Shown piece after piece: positions 22,960 to 32,666 of a stretch of 64,000 nt of DNA; within the stretch, counting starts at the first letter, position 1; each line of letters opens with the position of its first letter. The position numbers were made by a program, and so were the translations under genes. The notes under the pieces were generated by a model, which saw only the letters and a program-made list of their open reading frames with translations, made no database searches and had not been told where the DNA came from. Origin of the DNA: Pseudocitrobacter faecalis (GTDB taxonomy: Bacteria; Pseudomonadota; Gammaproteobacteria; Enterobacterales; Enterobacteriaceae); the NCBI GenBank assembly GCA_003315335.1, contig QNRL01000004.1, forward strand, positions 310,001 to 374,000, written 5' to 3'.

Positions 22960-23933
22960 GTTGGTTAACACCGGATCTGATTGAGATCCTGCTCACTATT
23001 CTCAAGGCGGTGGTCATCCTGCTGGTGGTTGTCACCTGCGGTGCGTTTATGAGCTTCGGTGAACGTCGTCTGCTCGGTCTGTTCCAGAACCGTTATGGGC
23101 CGAACCGCGTAGGCTGGGGCGGCTCGCTCCAGCTGGTGGCGGACATGATCAAGATGTTCTTTAAAGAGGACTGGATCCCGAAATTCTCGGATCGCGTCAT
23201 CTTTACCCTGGCACCAATGATCGCTTTTACTTCGCTGCTTCTGGCGTTTGCCATTGTGCCAGTGAGCCCGACATGGGTAGTGGCTGACCTGAACATCGGC
23301 ATTCTGTTCTTCCTGATGATGGCAGGGCTGGCGGTTTACGCCGTGCTGTTCGCAGGCTGGTCGAGCAACAACAAATACTCCCTGCTGGGCGCGATGCGTG
23401 CCTCCGCCCAGACGCTGAGCTATGAAGTGTTCCTCGGACTCTCCCTGATGGGCGTGGTGGCGCAGGCCGGTTCATTTAACATGACCGACATCGTCAACAA
23501 CCAGGCCGACATCTGGAACGTTATCCCGCAGTTCTTTGGTTTTGTGACCTTCGCTATCGCGGGCGTGGCAGTGTGCCACCGTCACCCGTTTGACCAACCT
23601 GAAGCCGAGCAGGAACTGGCGGATGGTTACCACATTGAATATTCCGGTATGAAATTCGGTCTGTTCTTCGTGGGGGAATACATCGGTATCGTGACCATTT
23701 CGGCCATGATGGTGACCCTGTTCTTCGGTGGCTGGCAAGGCCCGTTCTTACCGCCGTTCATCTGGTTCGCGATCAAAACCGCGTTCTTCATGATGATGTT
23801 CATTTTGATTCGCGCCTCATTACCGCGTCCGCGTTATGACCAGGTAATGTCCTTCGGCTGGAAAATTTGTCTGCCGCTGACGCTAATCAACTTGCTGGTA
23901 ACGGCGGCTGTCATTCTCTGGCAGCAGCCATAA
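22956..23933 (+). CDS. nuoH: NADH-quinone oxidoreductase subunit H
   Basis: This 325-residue membrane subunit has eight or more helices and helps form the quinone chamber and E-channel. The conserved acidic loop between helices 5 and 6 ([19 protein letters not shown]) is present. It overlaps nuoG by four bases (ATGA), and nuoI follows after 14 bases. Confidence 0.98.
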   Translation: MSWLTPDLIEILLTILKAVVILLVVVTCGAFMSFGERRLLGLFQNRYGPNRVGWGGSLQLVADMIKMFFKEDWIPKFSDRVIFTLAPMIAFTSLLLAFAIVPVSPTWVVADLNIGILFFLMMAGLAVYAVLFAGWSSNNKYSLLGAMRASAQTLSYEVFLGLSLMGVVAQAGSFNMTDIVNNQADIWNVIPQFFGFVTFAIAGVAVCHRHPFDQPEAEQELADGYHIEYSGMKFGLFFVGEYIGIVTISAMMVTLFFGGWQGPFLPPFIWFAIKTAFFMMMFILIRASLPRPRYDQVMSFGWKICLPLTLINLLVTAAVILWQQP

Positions 23934-23947
23934 GGGGCGAATAGACC

Positions 23948-24490
23948 ATGACCTTAAAAGAATTATTGGTAGGTTTCGGCACCCAGGTACGCAGTATCTG
24001 GATGATCGGCCTGCATGCGTTCGCCAAACGCGAAACGCAAATGTACCCGGAAGAGCCGGTTTATCTGCCGCCGCGTTATCGTGGCCGTATCGTGCTGACG
24101 CGCGACCCGGACGGCGAAGAGCGTTGCGTGGCCTGTAACCTGTGTGCGGTAGCATGCCCGGTGGGCTGTATCTCACTGCAGAAAGCAGAAACCAAAGATG
24201 GCCGCTGGTATCCGGAGTTTTTCCGCATCAACTTCTCACGCTGTATTTTCTGCGGCCTGTGCGAAGAAGCGTGCCCGACCACGGCGATTCAGTTGACCCC
24301 GGACTTTGAACTGGGCGAGTACAAACGTCAGGATCTGGTGTACGAAAAAGAGGATCTGCTGATTTCCGGCCCGGGTAAATACCCGGAATATAACTTCTAC
24401 CGGATGGCGGGTATGGCAATCGACGGCAAAGATAAAGGCGAAGCAGAGAACGAAGCCAAGCCTATCGACGTCAAGAGCCTGTTACCTTAA
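23948..24490 (+). CDS. nuoI: NADH-quinone oxidoreductase subunit I
   Basis: This 180-residue 8Fe ferredoxin-type subunit has two CxxCxxCxxxC motifs, Cys60/63/66/70 and Cys99/102/105/109, carrying clusters N6a and N6b that pass electrons to N2 in NuoB. Its N-terminal helix lies along the membrane arm. It is located between nuoH and nuoJ. Confidence 0.98.
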   Translation: MTLKELLVGFGTQVRSIWMIGLHAFAKRETQMYPEEPVYLPPRYRGRIVLTRDPDGEERCVACNLCAVACPVGCISLQKAETKDGRWYPEFFRINFSRCIFCGLCEEACPTTAIQLTPDFELGEYKRQDLVYEKEDLLISGPGKYPEYNFYRMAGMAIDGKDKGEAENEAKPIDVKSLLP

Positions 24491-24501
24491 GGAGAGGGGC
24501 A

Positions 24502-25056
24502 ATGGAATTCGCTTTTTATATCTGTGGCCTTATCGCCATCCTCGCGACGTTGCGGGTTATAACGCACACGAATCCGGTACACGCCTTGCTGTACCTGATC
24601 ATTTCGCTGCTGGCTATCGCAGGCGTCTTCTTCTCGCTGGGCGCGTACTTCGCCGGGGCGCTGGAGATCATCGTTTACGCCGGGGCCATCATGGTGCTGT
24701 TCGTGTTTGTGGTGATGATGCTGAACCTCGGTGGGGCAGAAATTGCCCAGGAACGCGAGTGGCTGAAGCCGCAAATCTGGATTGGCCCGGCGATCCTCTC
24801 CGCTGTTCTGCTGGCGGTGATGGTGTACGCCATTCTGGGCCTCAACGACCAGGGTATCGACGGCAATCCCATCAGCGCGAAAGAAGTGGGTATCGCCCTG
24901 TTTGGCCCGTATGTTCTGGCGGTTGAACTGGCGTCCATGCTGCTGCTGGCGGGCCTGGTAGTGGCCTTCCACATTGGCCGTGAAGACCGTCCGGGTGAGC
25001 TTATCAGCAACCGTCCGAACGACAGCGCGAAAAGAAAACCGGAGGAGCACGCATGA
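24502..25056 (+). CDS. nuoJ: NADH-quinone oxidoreductase subunit J
   Basis: This 184-residue protein has five transmembrane helices. The third helix contains the conserved [17 protein letters not shown] segment with the pi-bulge tyrosine region important for coupling. It has an AGGAGAGG ribosome-binding site, and the end overlaps nuoK by four bases. Confidence 0.98.
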   Translation: MEFAFYICGLIAILATLRVITHTNPVHALLYLIISLLAIAGVFFSLGAYFAGALEIIVYAGAIMVLFVFVVMMLNLGGAEIAQEREWLKPQIWIGPAILSAVLLAVMVYAILGLNDQGIDGNPISAKEVGIALFGPYVLAVELASMLLLAGLVVAFHIGREDRPGELISNRPNDSAKRKPEEHA

Positions 25057-25355
25057 TCCCCTTAACACATGGACTGATCCTCGCCGCGATCCTCTTCGTT
25101 CTCGGGCTGACCGGTCTGGTTATCCGCCGCAACCTGCTGTTTATGCTGATTGGGTTGGAAATCATGATTAACGCCTCCGCGCTGGCCTTTGTGGTCGCCG
25201 GAAGCTACTGGGGCCAGACCGATGGTCAGGTGATGTATATCCTCGCCATCAGCCTTGCGGCTGCGGAAGCGAGTATTGGCCTGGCGCTGCTGCTGCAGCT
25301 CCATCGTCGCCGCCAGAACCTGAACATCGATTCAGTAAGTGAGTTGCGCGGATGA
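25053..25355 (+). CDS. nuoK: NADH-quinone oxidoreductase subunit K
   Basis: This 100-residue MrpC-like subunit has three helices. Membrane glutamates in [10 protein letters not shown] (Glu36) and [10 protein letters not shown] (Glu72) are those required for proton translocation in E. coli. Four-base overlaps with nuoJ upstream and nuoL downstream suggest coupled synthesis. Confidence 0.98.
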   Translation: MIPLTHGLILAAILFVLGLTGLVIRRNLLFMLIGLEIMINASALAFVVAGSYWGQTDGQVMYILAISLAAAEASIGLALLLQLHRRRQNLNIDSVSELRG

Positions 25356-27193
25356 ATATGCTTGCCTTAACCATTATTTTGCCATTGATTGGCTTTGTTC
25401 TGCTGGCCTTCTCCCGTGGACGTTGGTCGGAAAATCTCTCCGCCACCGTGGGCGTGGGGTCAATTGGCCTGGCGGCGCTGGTGACCGCGATTGTCGGCGT
25501 CGATTTCTTTAATAACGGCAAACAGGTGCTCAGCGTTCCGCTGTGGACCTGGATGTCCGTAGGCGATTTCAACATCGGTTTCAACCTCGTGCTGGACGGC
25601 CTGTCGCTGACTATGCTCTCAGTGGTGACCGGCGTGGGCTTCCTGATCCACATGTTCGCCTCCTGGTATATGCGCGGGGAAGAGGGGTACTCCCGCTTCT
25701 TCGCCTACACCAACCTGTTTATCGCCAGCATGGTGGTTCTGGTGCTGGCCGATAACCTGCTGTTGATGTACCTCGGCTGGGAAGGCGTGGGCCTCTGTTC
25801 CTATCTGCTGATCGGTTTCTACTACACCGATCCGAAGAATGGCGCGGCGGCGATGAAAGCGTTTGTCGTGACCCGCGTGGGTGACGTCTTCCTCGCCTTC
25901 GCACTGTTCATTCTCTACAACGAACTGGGCACCCTGAACTTCCGTGAAATGGTGGAACTGGCACCGGCGCACTTCGAGGCGGGCAACAACATGCTCACCT
26001 GGGCGACGTTGATGCTGCTGGGTGGTGCGGTCGGTAAATCGGCACAGCTGCCGTTGCAGACATGGCTTGCTGATGCAATGGCGGGCCCGACGCCTGTCTC
26101 CGCGCTGATCCACGCCGCAACGATGGTCACCGCCGGTGTCTACCTGATTGCGCGTACGCACGGCCTGTTCCTGATGACTCCGGAAATTCTGCATCTGGTC
26201 GGTATCGTGGGTGCGGTTACGCTGGTGCTGGCAGGCTTTGCCGCGCTGGTGCAAACCGACATCAAACGCGTACTCGCCTATTCCACCATGAGTCAGATTG
26301 GCTACATGTTCCTGGCGCTGGGCGTTCAGGCGTGGGATGCGGCGATTTTCCACCTGATGACGCACGCCTTCTTTAAAGCGCTGCTGTTCCTGGCGTCCGG
26401 CTCGGTTATTCTGGCCTGCCACCACGAACAGAACATCTTTAAGATGGGCGGTCTGCGTAAATCCATTCCGCTGGTGTACGCCTGCTTCCTGATTGGTGGT
26501 GCTGCGCTCTCCGCACTGCCGCTGATTACCGCTGGCTTCTTCAGTAAGGATGAGATTCTGGCGGGTGCGATGGCGAACGGTCATATCAACCTGATGGTAG
26601 CGGGCCTGGTCGGCGCGTTCATGACCTCGCTTTACACCTTCCGTATGATTTTCATCGTGTTCCACGGAAAAGAACAAATTCACGCTCACGCAGGGAAGGG
26701 GATCACCCACCACCTGCCGCTGATTGTGCTGATGATCCTCTCCACCTTTGTTGGCGCGCTGATTGTTCCGCCGCTGCAGGGTGTGCTGCCGGATACCACC
26801 GAGCTTGAGCATGGCCGCGTACTGACGCTGGAAATTACCTCCGGTGTGGTCGCGATTGCAGGCATCCTGATTGCCGCATGGCTGTGGTTGGGCAAACGTA
26901 CTCTGGTGACGTCGATTGCCAACAGCGGCCCTGGCCGTCTGCTGGGAACCTGGTGGTATAACGCCTGGGGCTTCGACTGGCTCTACGACAAAGTGTTCGT
27001 TAAACCCTTCCTCGGTATTGCGTGGCTGCTGAAACGCGACCCGATGAACGCCCTGATGAACATTCCGGCCATTCTTTCTCGCGTGGCGGGCAAAGGGCTG
27101 GTGCTGAGCGAGAACGGTTATCTGCGTTGGTATGTGGCTTCCATGAGCATTGGCGCAGTGGTTGTATTGGCGCTGCTGATGGTATTGCGTTGA
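25352..27193 (+). CDS. nuoL: NADH-quinone oxidoreductase subunit L
   Basis: This 613-residue Mrp-antiporter-like subunit forms the distal proton channel. The essential helix glutamate is Glu144 ([13 protein letters not shown]). The [25 protein letters not shown] segment supplies the channel lysine and the broken helix. The C-terminal extension forms the lateral HL helix and an anchoring helix. It is followed by a 130-base gap containing a strong compound inverted repeat. Confidence 0.98.
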   Translation: MNMLALTIILPLIGFVLLAFSRGRWSENLSATVGVGSIGLAALVTAIVGVDFFNNGKQVLSVPLWTWMSVGDFNIGFNLVLDGLSLTMLSVVTGVGFLIHMFASWYMRGEEGYSRFFAYTNLFIASMVVLVLADNLLLMYLGWEGVGLCSYLLIGFYYTDPKNGAAAMKAFVVTRVGDVFLAFALFILYNELGTLNFREMVELAPAHFEAGNNMLTWATLMLLGGAVGKSAQLPLQTWLADAMAGPTPVSALIHAATMVTAGVYLIARTHGLFLMTPEILHLVGIVGAVTLVLAGFAALVQTDIKRVLAYSTMSQIGYMFLALGVQAWDAAIFHLMTHAFFKALLFLASGSVILACHHEQNIFKMGGLRKSIPLVYACFLIGGAALSALPLITAGFFSKDEILAGAMANGHINLMVAGLVGAFMTSLYTFRMIFIVFHGKEQIHAHAGKGITHHLPLIVLMILSTFVGALIVPPLQGVLPDTTELEHGRVLTLEITSGVVAIAGILIAAWLWLGKRTLVTSIANSGPGRLLGTWWYNAWGFDWLYDKVFVKPFLGIAWLLKRDPMNALMNIPAILSRVAGKGLVLSENGYLRWYVASMSIGAVVVLALLMVLR

Positions 27194-27203
27194 GTTTGAC
27201 GAA

Positions 27204-27250
27204 TGCGGTTTGTCCGGTGGCGTTAGCGCCACCCGAGACCACAAACCGCA
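27204..27250. repeat. Compound inverted repeat in the nuoL-nuoM gap
   Basis: The outer arms TGCGGTTTGT (27204-27213) and ACAAACCGCA (27241-27250) enclose an inner stem GGTGGCG/CGCCACC with loop TTAG (27216-27233). The total is a two-tier hairpin of 17 base pairs without a U-tract. It lies inside the operon and may be an RNA processing or stability element. Confidence 0.75.
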
Positions 27251-27323
27251 CTCAACCGTGAAATTTGTCGAATTCGTTGAAAATCGGTCCTTGATAGGAC
27301 TTTAACAAGGAATAAAGATCGCC

Positions 27324-28853
27324 ATGTTATTACCCTGGCTAATACTGATTCCCTTTATCGGCGGCTTCTTGTGCTGGCAGACTGAACGCTTTGGCGTGAA
27401 GATGCCGCGCTGGATTGCGCTGATTACCATGGGATTGACGCTCGCACTTGGCCTGCAACTGTGGCTGCAAGGCGGTTACTCACTGACGCAATCCACCGGC
27501 CTGCCGCAGTGGCAGTCTGAGTTTATCCTGCCGTGGATCCCACGCTTCGGTATCACTATCCATCTGGCTATCGACGGACTGTCCCTGCTGATGGTGGTGT
27601 TAACCGGCCTGCTGGGCGTGCTGGCGGTACTCTGCTCGTGGAATGAAATCCAGAAATATCAGGGCTTTTTCCATCTCAACCTGATGTGGATCCTGGGCGG
27701 CGTGATCGGCGTGTTCCTCGCCATCGACATGTTCCTGTTCTTCTTCTTCTGGGAAATGATGTTGGTGCCGATGTACTTCCTGATAGCACTTTGGGGCCAT
27801 AAGGCGTCCGACGGTAAAACGCGTATCACGGCGGCCACCAAGTTCTTCATCTATACCCAGGCGAGTGGTCTGGTGATGTTGATTGCAATTCTGGCGCTGG
27901 TGTTTGTCCATCACAATGCGACGGGCGTCTGGACCTTCAACTACGAAGACCTGCTGAAAACCCCGATGTCTCACGGCGTAGAATACCTGCTGATGCTGGG
28001 CTTCTTTATCGCCTTCGCGGTGAAAATGCCGGTGGTTCCACTGCACGGCTGGTTACCAGACGCGCACTCCCAGGCACCGACCGCCGGTTCTGTTGACCTC
28101 GCGGGGATTTTGCTGAAAACCGCGGCCTACGGCCTTTTGCGTTTCTCTCTGCCACTGTTCCCGAATGCCTCTGCTGAATTCGCGCCTATTGCCATGTGGC
28201 TCGGCGTAATCGGTATCTTCTACGGTGCGTGGATGGCCTTCACCCAGTACGATATCAAGCGTCTGATTGCCTACACCTCTGTTTCGCACATGGGCTTCGT
28301 GCTGATTGCTATCTACACCGGTAGCCAACTGGCGTATCAGGGCGCGGTGATTCAGATGATTGCTCACGGTTTGTCTGCGGCGGGTCTCTTCATCCTGTGC
28401 GGCCAGCTCTACGAGCGTCTGCATACCCGTGATATGCGCATGATGGGCGGTCTGTGGAGCAAAATTAAATGGCTGCCAGCCTGCTCCCTGTTCTTTGCAG
28501 TCGCAACGCTTGGGATGCCGGGTACCGGTAACTTCGTCGGTGAGTTCATGATCCTGTTCGGCAGCTTCCACGTTGTGCCGCTGATCATCGTCATCTCGAC
28601 TTTCGGTCTGGTTTTCGCTTCCGTTTACTCGCTGGCGATGCTGCACCGCGCTTACTTCGGTAAAGCGAAGAGTGAAATCGCGGCCAAAGAGCTGCCAGGG
28701 ATGTCGCTGCGTGAACTGTTCATCATTCTTCTGCTGGTCGTGCTGCTGGTTCTGCTGGGCTTCTATCCTCAGCCGATTCTGGACACGTCACACTCTGCGA
28801 TGGGCAACATTCAGCAGTGGTTTGTTAATTCTGTTTCAACTACAAGGCCGTAA
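27324..28853 (+). CDS. nuoM: NADH-quinone oxidoreductase subunit M
   Basis: This 509-residue antiporter-like subunit forms a middle proton channel. The essential Glu144 is in FFFWEMMLVPMYFL, and the channel lysine segment VKMPVVPLHGWLPDAHSQ is present. It starts 130 bases after nuoL with an AAGGAA ribosome-binding site and ends six bases before nuoN. Confidence 0.98.
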   Translation: MLLPWLILIPFIGGFLCWQTERFGVKMPRWIALITMGLTLALGLQLWLQGGYSLTQSTGLPQWQSEFILPWIPRFGITIHLAIDGLSLLMVVLTGLLGVLAVLCSWNEIQKYQGFFHLNLMWILGGVIGVFLAIDMFLFFFFWEMMLVPMYFLIALWGHKASDGKTRITAATKFFIYTQASGLVMLIAILALVFVHHNATGVWTFNYEDLLKTPMSHGVEYLLMLGFFIAFAVKMPVVPLHGWLPDAHSQAPTAGSVDLAGILLKTAAYGLLRFSLPLFPNASAEFAPIAMWLGVIGIFYGAWMAFTQYDIKRLIAYTSVSHMGFVLIAIYTGSQLAYQGAVIQMIAHGLSAAGLFILCGQLYERLHTRDMRMMGGLWSKIKWLPACSLFFAVATLGMPGTGNFVGEFMILFGSFHVVPLIIVISTFGLVFASVYSLAMLHRAYFGKAKSEIAAKELPGMSLRELFIILLLVVLLVLLGFYPQPILDTSHSAMGNIQQWFVNSVSTTRP

Positions 28854-28859
28854 TTCGCC

Positions 28860-30317
28860 ATGACAATAACTCCACAACAACTGATCGCGCTGTTACCGCT
28901 GCTGATCGTCGGCTTGACGGTGGTGGTTGTGATGCTCTCCATTGCGTGGCGACGCAATCACTTCCTCAACGCTACGCTTGCGGTTATCGGGCTTAACGCG
29001 GCGCTGGTTTCGCTCTGGTTTGTTGGCCAGGCAGGCGCAATGGACGTGACGCCGCTGATGCGCGTCGACGGCTATGCCATGCTCTATACCGGGCTGGTGT
29101 TGCTGGCGAGCCTCGCGACCTGTACGTTTGCCTACCCGTGGCTGGAAGGCTACCCGGATAACAAAGAAGAGTTCTACCTGCTAGTGCTGATTGCTGCACT
29201 GGGTGGCATTCTGCTGGCGAACGCCAACCATCTGGCGGCGCTGTTCCTGGGTATTGAACTTATCTCGCTGCCGCTGTTCGGTTTGATTGGCTACGCTTTC
29301 CGGCAGAAACGTTCGCTGGAAGCGAGTATCAAGTACACCATTCTGTCCGCGGCGGCATCATCTTTCCTGCTGTTCGGTATGGCGCTGGTTTACGCTAACT
29401 CCGGTAACCTGTCGTTCGTCGCGCTTGGTAAGAGCCTGGCGGACAACATGCTGCATGAACCGCTGCTGCTGGCGGGTCTGGGCATGATGATTGTCGGCCT
29501 TGGCTTTAAACTCTCTCTGGTGCCGTTCCACCTGTGGACGCCAGACGTATACCAGGGCGCACCAGCGCCGGTCTCCACCTTCCTGGCGACGGCGAGCAAA
29601 ATCGCTATCTTCGGCGTGGTGATGCGTCTGTTCCTCTATGCGCCAGTGGGGGATAGCGAAGCGGTACGCGTGGTGCTGGGTCTGATTGCCTTTGCTTCCA
29701 TCATCTTCGGTAACCTGATGGCCCTGAGCCAGACCAACATCAAACGTCTGCTCGGCTACTCCTCTATCTCTCACCTCGGCTACCTGCTGGTGGCGCTGAT
29801 TGCGCTGCAAAGCGGCGAAATGTCGATGGAAGCGGTAGGTGTGTATCTGGCCGGTTACCTGTTCAGCAGCCTCGGCGCGTTCGGCGTGGTGAGCCTGATG
29901 TCCAGCCCGTATCGCGGCCCGGACGCAGAATCACTGTTCTCTTATCGCGGTCTGTTCTGGCATCGCCCGATCCTCTCTGCGGTAATGACGGTAATGATGC
30001 TGTCGCTGGCGGGGATCCCGATGACGCTGGGCTTTATCGGCAAGTTCTACGTTCTGGCCGTCGGTGTGCAAACGCATCTGTGGTGGCTGGTTGGCGCCGT
30101 GGTGGTTGGTTCGGCAATCGGTCTCTACTACTACCTGCGTGTGGCGGTAAGTCTGTACCTGCATGCGCCGGAACAGCTGAACCGCGATGCGCCGTCGAAC
30201 TGGCAATACAGCGCCGGCGGTATCGTGGTGCTGATTTCCGCACTGCTGGTGCTGGTGCTGGGCGTCTGGCCGCAGCCGTTAATCGACCTGGTTCAGATGG
30301 CAATGCCGCTGATGTAA
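28860..30317 (+). CDS. nuoN: NADH-quinone oxidoreductase subunit N
   Basis: This 485-residue antiporter-like subunit, with 14 predicted helices, is the proximal proton channel and the last gene of the nuo operon. The [18 protein letters not shown] motif corresponds to the channel lysine helix ([11 protein letters not shown]), and the [15 protein letters not shown] helix holds the conserved glutamate. A strong terminator follows 17 bases later. Confidence 0.98.
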   Translation: MTITPQQLIALLPLLIVGLTVVVVMLSIAWRRNHFLNATLAVIGLNAALVSLWFVGQAGAMDVTPLMRVDGYAMLYTGLVLLASLATCTFAYPWLEGYPDNKEEFYLLVLIAALGGILLANANHLAALFLGIELISLPLFGLIGYAFRQKRSLEASIKYTILSAAASSFLLFGMALVYANSGNLSFVALGKSLADNMLHEPLLLAGLGMMIVGLGFKLSLVPFHLWTPDVYQGAPAPVSTFLATASKIAIFGVVMRLFLYAPVGDSEAVRVVLGLIAFASIIFGNLMALSQTNIKRLLGYSSISHLGYLLVALIALQSGEMSMEAVGVYLAGYLFSSLGAFGVVSLMSSPYRGPDAESLFSYRGLFWHRPILSAVMTVMMLSLAGIPMTLGFIGKFYVLAVGVQTHLWWLVGAVVVGSAIGLYYYLRVAVSLYLHAPEQLNRDAPSNWQYSAGGIVVLISALLVLVLGVWPQPLIDLVQMAMPLM

Positions 30318-30334
30318 GGTTGCGCGTTGATGTG

Positions 30335-30365
30335 AAAAAACCGCCGATTTATCGGCGGTTTTTTT
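30335..30365 (+). terminator. nuo operon terminator
   Basis: ACCGCCGAT and ATCGGCGGT form a nine-base-pair stem flanked by an A-run and a seven-T tract, so it could act in both directions. Confidence 0.92.
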
Positions 30366-30430
30366 ATACATGGAACTCAAGGCTGCGCTGGCGTGCCTGG
30401 ATTTTGCAGAAAGTGAAGCCGAAATTTATG

Positions 30431-30626
30431 ATGAATCCTTATCAAGAATTTGCCGTTTTGTGAAAAATGTATCGGGGCTGACGATATCATTTCCTGGATC
30501 GCCGATTTGGCAATGCGTCTTAAATTCGTTCCGTGGCGAGAGGTGCGTGATATTTTTTCGAATGCCCTGGTAACGATGGAACTGCGTCAGATGCAACGGA
30601 TATTGGAAAAGTCTACGGGAGATTAA
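30431..30626 (+). pseudogene. Small ORF of unknown function, interrupted by an apparent +1-base frameshift
   Basis: I do not recognise this gene. From ATG 30431 the frame reads MNPYQEFAVL and stops at TGA 30461. The next frame continues without interruption as EKCIGADDIISWIADLAMR and so on to TAA 30624-30626. Removing one T from the TTTT run at 30456-30459 would join them into a continuous 64-residue, helix-rich, charged protein containing MELRQMQRILEKSTGD at its end. The stop is directly followed by the next gene's ATG (TAAATG). Alternatives are a sequencing error, a real pseudogene, or a shorter functional ORF from TTG 30450. It lies beyond the nuo terminator with no obvious promoter. Confidence 0.4.
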
Positions 30627-30764
30627 ATGTACGCATTTCGCCGCAGCCAGTGTCCGGATTACCTTACCGATTGTTGGGAACGCCTGGGACGTTATTACGA
30701 AGCGCGAAAGCTACGTAATCAACGTTATCGATTCAAATGGTTTTCCGAGTTTCGTTATCCGTAA
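30627..30764 (+). CDS. Small basic, aromatic-rich protein of unknown function (45 residues)
   Basis: ATG 30627 begins immediately after the upstream TAA and has a good GGGAG Shine-Dalgarno at 30616-30620. The product begins MYAFRRSQCPDYLTDCWERL, has two cysteines seven residues apart, and ends in an Arg/Tyr/Phe-rich tail (FKWFSEFRYP). There is no signal peptide or membrane segment, and I recognise no family. The abutting stop-start pair suggests translation coupled with the small ORF before it. It ends at the edge of the rbn terminator. Confidence 0.5.
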   Translation: MYAFRRSQCPDYLTDCWERLGRYYEARKLRNQRYRFKWFSEFRYP

Positions 30765-30791
30765 AAAACGAAGGGGGGCTATTTCGCCCCC
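30763..30791 (-). terminator. Terminator of rbn (minus strand)
   Basis: On the minus strand GGGGGC-gaaata-GCCCCC is followed by CTTCG and six T. The hairpin overlaps the end of the convergent small ORF. Confidence 0.75.
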
Positions 30792-30798
30792 GTCACAA

Positions 30799-31716
30799 TC
30801 ACAGCGTAATGACGGTAAAATCCTCCGCCATTTCACTTGCCGGGAAAATATCCCGGCACTCTGCCAGCATCCGCCTGCATCCTTCGGCGTCATAGCGCGA
30901 ACTGACGTGCGTAATAACTAAACGCCCCACGCCTGCATCGCGCGCCAGTTCGGCGGCCTGACGCGTTGACGAGTGCCCGCGGCTGTTAGCTTTTTCTTCC
31001 ATCGCTGTTTCCAGGGTGGTTTCATGCACCATCATATCCACGCCCTGTGCTAATGCGGACGCGCCCTCGCAGGGGGCCGTGTCGCCAAAAATCGCCAGCG
31101 TTTTACCTGGCGTGTTGGGAGAGAGATAGTCACGCCCATCGATTATGCGGCCATCCTCCAGCGTCACGCGCTGCCCGTCTTTAAGCTGCTGGAACAGAGG
31201 CCCCGGTTTTACACCTGCATTAATCAGCGCTTTTGCATCCAGCGCACCGGGCTTGTCATGTTCTTCAATGCGATAGCCATAGCACTCTACCGGGTGGTTT
31301 AGCGGATAGGCCGTCACTTTGCGCAGCCCATCATCCATCACAAAACCGGCTGTGACTTCGATTATCTCCATCGGGTAATCGGTCCACGAGCCGCTCAGCC
31401 GCAGCGCGGTTTCTACAAATTCGCGCAGGCCTTTTGGCCCATAGATCGTGACGGGATTCATATTGCCCGCCATTGAACGACTGCACAGCAGCCCCGGCAG
31501 GCCAAACAGATGATCACCATGCAAATGGGTGATGAAGATGCGGTCGATTTTTCCCGGATGCAGGGTGGTTTCCAGCAGTTGATGCTGCGTGCCCTCGCCG
31601 CAGTCAAACAGCCAGACTGCCGGTTGCGTTGGATGCTGATGATGCAGCAGAATGGCGGTGACGTTGCGCGTCCGGGTCGGTACGCCAGCGGATGTTCCCA
31701 AAAAAGTCAGTTGCAT
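30799..31716 (-). CDS. rbn: Ribonuclease BN (RNase Z family)
   Basis: The protein is 305 residues from the start at 31716 ([14 protein letters not shown]), which has GGGGAG upstream and matches E. coli; ten further in-frame upstream codons are rejected. Metallo-beta-lactamase zinc motif THLHGDH is present at about 63-69, with further ligands in FGDTAP and ITHVSSRY near the C-terminus. In E. coli it acts as a dual endo/exoribonuclease able to mature tRNA 3' ends. It is divergent from elaA by 50 bases. Confidence 0.97.
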   Translation of the reverse strand: MQLTFLGTSAGVPTRTRNVTAILLHHQHPTQPAVWLFDCGEGTQHQLLETTLHPGKIDRIFITHLHGDHLFGLPGLLCSRSMAGNMNPVTIYGPKGLREFVETALRLSGSWTDYPMEIIEVTAGFVMDDGLRKVTAYPLNHPVECYGYRIEEHDKPGALDAKALINAGVKPGPLFQQLKDGQRVTLEDGRIIDGRDYLSPNTPGKTLAIFGDTAPCEGASALAQGVDMMVHETTLETAMEEKANSRGHSSTRQAAELARDAGVGRLVITHVSSRYDAEGCRRMLAECRDIFPASEMAEDFTVITL

Positions 31717-31766
31717 AACGCCGCTCCCCTGGCGGTAAAAAAACAATAACGATGAAGGAGCCTATC

Positions 31767-32228
31767 ATGATTCAGTGGCAAGATTTGCACCATTCTGATT
31801 TAACCGTCCCGCAGTTGTACGCGCTGCTGCAATTACGCTGTGAAGTTTTTGTGGTTGAGCAGGCCTGTGTCTATCAGGATATTGACGGCGAGGATCTGCT
31901 TGGCGAAAACCGTCATATCCTCGGCTGGCAGGGCGACAGGCTGGTGGCGTATGCGAGACTTCTGAAAAATGAGGATGATTTTTCTCCTGTTACCATTGGT
32001 CGGGTGATTGTCAGCCCTGCTGTTCGTGGGGAGAAATTGGGTTACCAACTGATGGAATACGCGCTGGCAAGCTGCGCGCAACACTGGCCGGAACACGCGC
32101 TCTATCTGGGCGCGCAGGCGCATTTGCAGAATTTCTATCGGCACTTTGGTTTTATTCCGGTGACGGAGATCTATGATGAAGATGGCATCCCGCATGTCGG
32201 GATGGCGCGCGAGGTTGGCCAGGCGTAA
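31767..32228 (+). CDS. elaA: GNAT-family acetyltransferase ElaA
   Basis: The ATG at 31767 follows AAGGAG by six bases and gives 153 residues as in E. coli; ATG 31752 overlaps that Shine-Dalgarno and is rejected. It is a single GNAT domain: the VIVSPAVRGEKLGYQLM segment (about 76-92) is the acetyl-CoA pyrophosphate-binding motif A, and AHLQNFYRHFGF is motif B. The substrate is unknown. Confidence 0.94.
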   Translation: MIQWQDLHHSDLTVPQLYALLQLRCEVFVVEQACVYQDIDGEDLLGENRHILGWQGDRLVAYARLLKNEDDFSPVTIGRVIVSPAVRGEKLGYQLMEYALASCAQHWPEHALYLGAQAHLQNFYRHFGFIPVTEIYDEDGIPHVGMAREVGQA

Positions 32229-32283
32229 CCGGCAAGCGTTGACTATAGTTATCCCACTGGTTTAGCAAACATGGAGATATATT

Positions 32284-32580
32284 ATGGTTAATGAAACACA
32301 TATTGACGACGACCTGACTCTGCTGAGCGATACCCTGGAAGAGGTGCTACGTTCTTCCGGCGATCCCGCTGACCAGAAATATGTCGAGCTGAAAGCGCGC
32401 GCGGAAAATGCGCTGCATGAGGTTAAATCCCGCGTGAGCCATGCTTCCGACACTTACTATTACCGGGCGAAAAAAGCGGTCTATCGCGCCGACGATTATG
32501 TGCACGAAAAACCGTGGCAGGGTATTGGTGTAGGTGCAGCGGTCGGGCTGGTGTTAGGTCTTTTATTGACCCGTCGCTGA
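32284..32580 (+). CDS. elaB: ElaB, tail-anchored DUF883 ribosome-binding family protein
   Basis: This 98-residue protein has a long amphipathic helical region (about 5-70) and a single C-terminal membrane helix (GVGAAVGLVLGLLL) ending in TRR, the layout of the YqjD/ElaB/YgaM family. YqjD binds 70S/100S ribosomes at the membrane in stationary phase, and ElaB is RpoS-controlled in E. coli. The Shine-Dalgarno is GGAG. The sequence CTATAGT upstream could fit a sigma-S type -10, but this is speculative. Confidence 0.95.
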   Translation: MVNETHIDDDLTLLSDTLEEVLRSSGDPADQKYVELKARAENALHEVKSRVSHASDTYYYRAKKAVYRADDYVHEKPWQGIGVGAAVGLVLGLLLTRR

Positions 32581-32603
32581 GCAAAATCACACTCCCTAAT
32601 CAT

Positions 32604-32638
32604 GGGTACTGCTTTTTACAGGCAGTACCCCGTATAAT
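32604..32638 (+). promoter_or_regulatory. Inverted repeat overlapping the putative menF promoter
   Basis: GGGTACTGC (32604-32612) and GCAGTACCC (32622-32630) form a perfect 9-base dyad. A consensus TATAAT lies at 32633-32638, with a poor -35 (TGCTTT, 32610-32615) at 17 bases, inside the dyad. The dyad could be an operator or a weak elaB terminator without a U-tract. Confidence 0.5.
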
Positions 32639-32666
32639 GTACGGTTTTTAGAATAGGGAGGTTCGC

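Noticed and set aside
25619..27244. 541-codon minus-strand frame opposite nuoL
   Set aside because: Antisense shadow, Gln/His/Arg-rich without domains.
30370..30573. 67-codon frame starting MELKAALACL after the nuo terminator
   Set aside because: No ribosome-binding site, the start abuts the terminator T-run, and the C-terminal half reads across the better-supported small ORF in another frame.
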